Source of the DNA: Smittium culicis | Taxonomy: Eukaryota > Kickxellomycota > Harpellomycetes > Harpellales > Legeriomycetaceae | NCBI GenBank assembly: GCA_001970855.1 | Contig: LSSN01005429.1 | Location: 1 to 11,837 of the forward strand | Length of the DNA: 11,837 bases | Direction: 5' to 3' | In this document: one piece after another, positions 7,863 through 11,837 of the stretch | How positions within the stretch are numbered: position 1 is the first letter of the stretch | How the letters are laid out: each line of letters opens with the position of its first letter | Position numbers and translations under genes: made by a program | The notes under the pieces: model-generated | Seen by the model: only the letters and a program-made list of their open reading frames with translations | Told to the model about the DNA's origin: nothing | Databases searched by the model: none

Positions 7863-8252
7863 TTGACCCTTTCCCATCCAACGCTCTTTTAAAAAATCAA
7901 TTTTATGATTCGTTTATGATTTATAAGTATATTTACAATTTGCTATTATTCAAAAATAAAGCAATATTTCTTAAAACCCCGGAATTATTGTATTTTTATT
8001 GAACACAGTTGGTTATATGGCAGATAATTTCTAGGAGCAGCACTTTTGCTATCAAGTTTTTCCTACTTAGTAGTATACTTTTATTTTTTAATCTTATTAG
8101 AAATAATCATCGAATTGTTTACCTGATACTGCAAATAATTTTACCTAATATTAATAAGCAAATAGAATTTCTATGAAAAAAAGTTCCGCTTCTCCTAAGA
8201 ATCTCACATATTTGGCCGGCCAAAAATAGACCACCGCCCGGGAAAGGGTTAA
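7863..8252 (+). mobile_element. Family B MITE, copy b, interrupted by a family A insertion
   Basis: The left end is TTGA (a decayed TTAA) at 7863-7866, then CCCTTTCCCATCCAACGCTC and TGATTCGTTTATGATTTA. The right end is GGCCAAAAATAGACCACCGC, CCGGGAAAGGG and TTAA at 8249-8252. The family A element at 8018-8208, plus one TA, is inserted in its right half. Removing those 193 bp leaves 197 bp, the same size as copy a. The two B ends share only about 10 outer bases, as is usual for piggyBac-type elements. Confidence 0.83.
8018..8208 (-). mobile_element. Family A MITE, copy 4, nested in family B copy b
   Basis: A 191-bp element in reverse orientation, bounded by TA at 8016-8017 and 8209-8210. The host sequence resumes in register with copy a of family B (GTTGGTTATA, then TTTGGCCGG; compare GTTGGCTATATCTGGTGGG), so the TA is a true target duplication. 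It differs from copy 2 by about eight bases in 191 by hand alignment, all near the ends. Confidence 0.88.
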
Positions 8253-8381
8253 AGCACTTTCATTGATTTTTAAAATATTGAACAGGTAGATATTTTATAA
8301 TATGAGCTAATCTATAATTATCCAATAGAATTTGGAGCTAAATATAATATCTCGCCAATAATAATAAATAAATATACAATG
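8253..8381. other. Spacer between two outward-facing family B ends
   Basis: AT-rich sequence between the right end of copy b (GGGTTAA) and the right-type end of copy c (TTAACCC). No gene or repeat was recognised. Because the flanking ends face outward, it is not itself an element. Confidence 0.5.
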
Positions 8382-8773
8382 TTAACCCTTTCCCGGGCGG
8401 TAGACTATTTTTGACCCACCAGATATAGCCAACAACGCTCAATTAAAGCACTTAAATTCCAAGCTTTTAACCCTTTCACGGGCGGTTGGCCTTTTTTGAA
8501 CTACCAAAATTATCCAACCAAACGACAGCATGATAAATAAATTTAAGATAGTAATAAATTACTGGATGATAAATTATAAATATCGAATAACAAATAAATA
8601 TAATATGGCTTATCCAATTTCAATTTTTAAATAAGCTTAAGAGTGCTTGCCTCGGAAAGGGTTAAGAAACATTGGTGAATTGTAAAATAACAAAAAATAA
8701 TACACTTACTTATAAATCATAAACGAATCAATGAATTCGGATTATTTAAGAGTGTTGGACGGGAAATTGTTAA
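8382..8773 (-). mobile_element. Family B MITE, copy c, interrupted by another B copy
   Basis: The element is inverted relative to copies a and b. TTAA at 8382-8385 is followed by CCCTTTCCCGGGCGGTAGAC. The far end is AGAGTGTTGGACGGGAAATT followed by G and TTAA (8770-8773). After removing 8471-8665 it is 197 bp and aligns through the junction with the reverse complement of copy a. The subterminal TAAATCATAAACGAATCA motif is present near 8712-8730. Confidence 0.85.
8467..8665 (-). mobile_element. Family B MITE, copy d, nested in copy c with intact TTAA on both sides
   Basis: TTAA at 8467-8470 is followed by CCCTTTCACGGGCGGTTGGC. The other end is AAGAGTGCTTGCCTCGGAAA, then GGG and TTAA at 8662-8665. 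It is 199 bp long including both TTAA copies. The perfect TTAA duplication plus CCC...GGG ends is the signature of piggyBac-type insertion. The interior differs more from the other copies than the ends do. Confidence 0.87.
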
Positions 8774-8830
8774 AAGCGTTTGATCGAAAGCTTTACAAGG
8801 ATTTAGCTAAGCAAATAAGCTAGAAACTAT

Positions 8831-9380
8831 TTAACCCTCCAAGTACTGATTTTTTCAAGTTTCAAATCCATAAAATATACATTTGGTATTAGTCATCTAA
8901 TGCATATAATATATATTTGACTATTTGATAATTAGTGTTAATTTGTAATCTTTATATCTTTTATTCGTCGATTTTTAATAAAGCCATCCAATGGCTACTT
9001 ATGAACGTAGCCCAACATAAAAGGATGAACAAAGGCTAAACCCACTAAGTCCTCGAGTGGACTAAACCCTTTCCCATCCAGCACTCTAAAAAAAATAAAC
9101 TATTGATTCGCTTATGGTTTAAAAGAAAATTTATTATTTGCCGCTATTCTACAGCAAGCCAATAAATGATTACTCCTCAGAATTATAATTTTATTTTTGA
9201 TCCAATTCTAGAAAACTAGATTCAACAAAAATAATAAAATTCGGACACATATATTATATGCATATATTAGTATTGCTACAAACAATAAATTTTCTTATAA
9301 ATCATAAACGAATCATTAATTTATTTTTTTTAGAGTGCTGGATGGGAAAGGGTTTTTGCAATCAGAACTTGGAGGGTTAA
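8831..9380. mobile_element. Family C element (TTAA, CCCTCCAAG ends), interrupted by B2
   Basis: The left end is TTAACCCTCCAAGTACTGAT (8831-8850). The right end, reversed, is TTAACCCTCCAAGTTCTGAT (9380-9361), one mismatch in 20. Both carry TTAA, so this looks like another piggyBac-type non-autonomous element. B2 (9063-9356) sits just inside the right end. About 250 bp of its own sequence remain. It contains no open frame of note, and no second copy was seen in the window. Confidence 0.7.
9063..9356. mobile_element. B2: 294-bp fold-back relative of family B
   Basis: Both ends are the left-type B end: CCCTTTCCCATCCAGCACTC followed by a T-rich/A-rich run and TGATTCG-TTATG-TTTA. The inverted arms extend about 75-80 bp (to TTTATTATTTG on the left and the matching CAAACAATAAA on the right). 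The loop holds a smaller A/T palindrome around 9185-9240. The target sites are degenerate (TAAA and TTTT in place of TTAA). The end-duplication structure fits a fold-back derivative of family B. Confidence 0.8.
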
Positions 9381-10060
9381 AAAGATCGCACAATAATTCA
9401 AATGAACTATATAATTTCTAGGGATCACAAATTTCTTATTCCATTCCACGCCTTCACTTAAATCACAACTTCTACCTTTAAAAAGTCCTTATTATAAATC
9501 ATTGGCATATGTTACGCAAAAAAATTATGTATGTATACATACTTCGTTTTATATGTACTATTATATGAAAAAGAATGGTATTTTTTATGGAGTCGTAAGC
9601 ACAAGAAAAATATGTTAATTGATAAAATAGTCTCCAAATTTTCTCAAGATATTAATTTAATCAGTTAATATTGCTAAATATAAACTGTTGAAGTCTGATC
9701 TAAATCAATGATTTCCTCTTATTTTTTTGGGCATCTGCAAACATGGCTAACAGTGATTAAAAATTTCATAAAAATTTTTATACGCATATCAATTTTTAAA
9801 CCACCTGAATCTCAATCAAAAATTTTTATATATATTGAAATATGAAAAAAATTTAATCTGCTTACAACAAAATAATTTAAATCGAATTTATATTTACAAC
9901 ACTAACGAAGAATAGTATAAACGAAAATTATAAACATACATTATATAAATAGATGATAGGAATTAAATAATAAATTTAATGCCTAAAAAAATTAACAAAA
10001 AATTTTTTTTTCTGAGTTAACACTTGTATTGAATATTAATTGAATTTATAATAATGTTTA
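9381..10060. other. AT-rich spacer right of the transposon cluster
   Basis: No gene is supported. The only structure noted is the perfect palindrome GTATGTATACATAC at 9529-9542. Stops are frequent in all frames. Confidence 0.6.
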
Positions 10061-10257
10061 TATCAAAGAGATATTATTAAAGCGAGAGACATTCTTTTTC
10101 TCTGTAATATGACTTTTTAATAAAAATCTACCTACTTTATTGAGAAATCTATTTAATCCGGTTAAATTATAATATAAGTAATTTATATACAATAAGGAAA
10201 TTTAAAATTTAGGGGAAAATTAATAGAAGAATTTCTAGACCTTCAAAGAATCTCATA
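10061..10257 (+). mobile_element. Decayed family A MITE copy
   Basis: The right part (AGGGGAAAATTAATAGAAGA, then ATTTC, CCTTCAAAGAATCTCATA) aligns by eye with the family A right end (AGGAAAA..., ATTTCCGCTCCTTGAAATAATCTCCCATA). The left part (GAGATATTATTAAAGCG... CTTTTTCTC) aligns weakly with the left end. The spacing of about 197 bp agrees with the family size. Confidence 0.5.
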
Positions 10258-11466
10258 TGTGTAGTCAAAATAAATAAGTTTAATACTGATCAAATGTTTT
10301 GTTCATAAAAGTGACAACTTGAAGCGTTAACACAAAATAAGTTACTGTTCGGCTAAAAATATCAGACTGAAATACAGAGATATAAAATTTAGCAGAATAA
10401 CTTTTAAGAGATGGCTAAAGTTATTCATTCGGTTTGTGCTGATTAGTGTAAACCTGGATCATTATTGCAATAAATTTTATCAAATCTAACGTTGATTATA
10501 TCATTTATTTCGTATTATAGCCTTCAAAGTATTTTTTCAAATTTACTATCTATTTATTTTTTAATTTTATTATATTATATTATTTCATTTTTAAAAACCT
10601 TAATTATTTATAGATCAATATTTTTATCTATAGCAATAATTCTCTTATTCACTCGATCAAGGAATAAATACTATTAATTAAAAAGTTAAATTAATTTAAA
10701 ATTTTAAAAAAAAATTTTACATCTATATAGGTCAAAAAAATGTAAATAAATTATATTAATATCCAGCGTTTATATCTTGTATTATATTTTGGATTTTAAA
10801 ACCTTATCATTTTTATCCGGGCTAATTTCTGGTCTTTTTTTTTCATTTCTATAGCTAGTATTAAGTATAATTATAATTCTCCAATAACTATAAAAGTTTT
10901 TTTATTTATTTACTAATTCAATAACTAAATGATTACATTTATAATATGGGCTAAAATAAATAAATAAATTTGAGAGAATAATATTTCAAAATTAATAAAA
11001 AAAAATAAATTCTGTAGGCTTTATTTGGAATACTTCGCATTATTTTCTAGTCTTAAATTGTAAAAAAATGACCTACAGTACTGAAGTAATTGATCATTGA
11101 TCCAGCTTGAAATTTTTTTTTATATTCCTACTTCATCAATTCATTTTTAAAGTATTGTTTTGTCATATTTTCCTCATTACTCCGTCATATTGTTTAAAAT
11201 TAGTAGTGGATTTTTATTTTTGGTTCTGTAGTATTAAAAGTTTGGATAGGAGAATTTATTTTATTTTTATGGTTTTCTAGAATTTATTTTTGTTTAAAAA
11301 ATCCCTATTAATTAAAGCTTGGAAGATGGAATCCTTTTTATAGTTAAAAAATTAATTAGTGAACTTGGTTTTTTATCTATGTTTTTTATATAAAGTTTAT
11401 AAAATGTGAAAAGAAATATATTAAGGAATTGATAAATATTTAGCCAAACACAAAGAGCAACTCTAG
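10258..11466. other. Very AT-rich spacer
   Basis: Low-complexity A/T sequence. Open frames are short and built of Ile, Phe, Leu, Lys and Tyr codons, as expected by chance at this composition. I see no gene, RNA or repeat that can be supported. Confidence 0.55.
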
Positions 11467-11774
11467 TATAGAAATTTCCACAATGAACTAAATCCTTCAA
11501 TAAATAAACTGTCAGATATTGTTCATATGCGAAAACTTTTAAATATAAAAAATTTATTTTTTAAGGATATTTCTATATTATTTATAGGAGAACAACCTAT
11601 TTGTAGTCGAGTTTATTTACAGCAAATAATTTTAAAAAGCTATGATATTTTATCATAAATTTTTTGTATTAAATATTAAAAATTGAACCTCTTTATGCTT
11701 TAAGTGATCTTTTGAATAAGATTCCTGAAATAAAAATAATTAACAAAAGTTTTATTAGAATATATAAAAACTAA
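11467..11774 (+). other. Weak coding-like patch: possible exon or gene relic
   Basis: One frame is open from 11467 (after a TAG that could be an acceptor, CTCTAG) to a TAA at 11656-11658, 63 codons. It includes an ATG at 11527 and the passage ISILFIGEQPICSRVYLQQI. A different frame then carries EPLYALSDLLNKIPEIKIIN and stops at 11772-11774. The mixture of Gly, Glu, Pro, Cys, Ser and Arg looks more like real protein than the surrounding A/T-driven frames. No family is recognised. It may be chance, a frameshifted relic, or part of a gene continuing past the right edge. Confidence 0.25.
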
Positions 11775-11837
11775 TAAAAACTGATTACAAAAGTATAAAA
11801 AAAGTAAAAAAAATTTATAAAAAAATTATAAAAATTT

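Noticed and set aside
7733..8002. Plus-strand 89-codon open frame
   Set aside because: It begins inside family A copy 3 and ends inside family B copy b, so it is an accidental frame through two MITEs.

Overview
The window looks like nuclear DNA of an AT-rich fungus. It is roughly three quarters A+T by eye. The evidence for a fungus is a minus-strand gene with the middle homology region of fungal-specific (Zn2Cys6-type) transcription factors, an intron with a GTAAGA donor and a perfect TACTAAC branch site, and a small TMEM14-family membrane protein. The species cannot be told from the sequence.

Layout. Positions 1-105 hold the last 34 codons of a plus-strand gene entering from the left, whose tail resembles class V (PLP) aminotransferases. 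After about 1.3 kb of AT-rich spacer comes the TMEM14-family gene (1580-1900, +). It has a TATA box and a match to the fungal iron-responsive GATA site ATCWGATAA upstream. It faces a convergent gene, the fungal transcription factor (3755-6388, -), across 1.85 kb of low-complexity spacer. The transcription factor is read best as three exons with a 13-nt microexon. No zinc-cluster domain is visible in it.

From about 6.6 to 9.4 kb the window is a pile-up of short non-autonomous DNA transposons. Family A elements are about 191-193 bp, have TIRs starting TGGGAGATT and sit between TA dinucleotides. Four good copies and one decayed copy are present. Family B elements are about 197-199 bp, start CCCTTTCCC and sit at TTAA, which is piggyBac-like. 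There are four copies. A 294-bp fold-back relative (B2) is made of two copies of one B end. Family C starts TTAACCCTCCAAG and is present once. Nesting is clear: A in B, B in B and B2 in C. Removing each insert from the B hosts restores exactly 197 bp. Just left of this cluster, beside an A copy, is a GC-richer patch (6845-7132) that reads like a frameshifted relic of a PAP2/lipid phosphate phosphatase.

From 9.4 kb to the end the sequence is very AT-rich and nearly featureless, with one decayed family A copy and a weak, possibly exonic or relic coding patch at 11467-11774. No tRNA, rRNA, CRISPR array or transposase gene was seen. The intact genes do not form an obvious pathway. The main story is an AT-rich gene-poor region colonised by layered TTAA- and TA-targeting MITEs.
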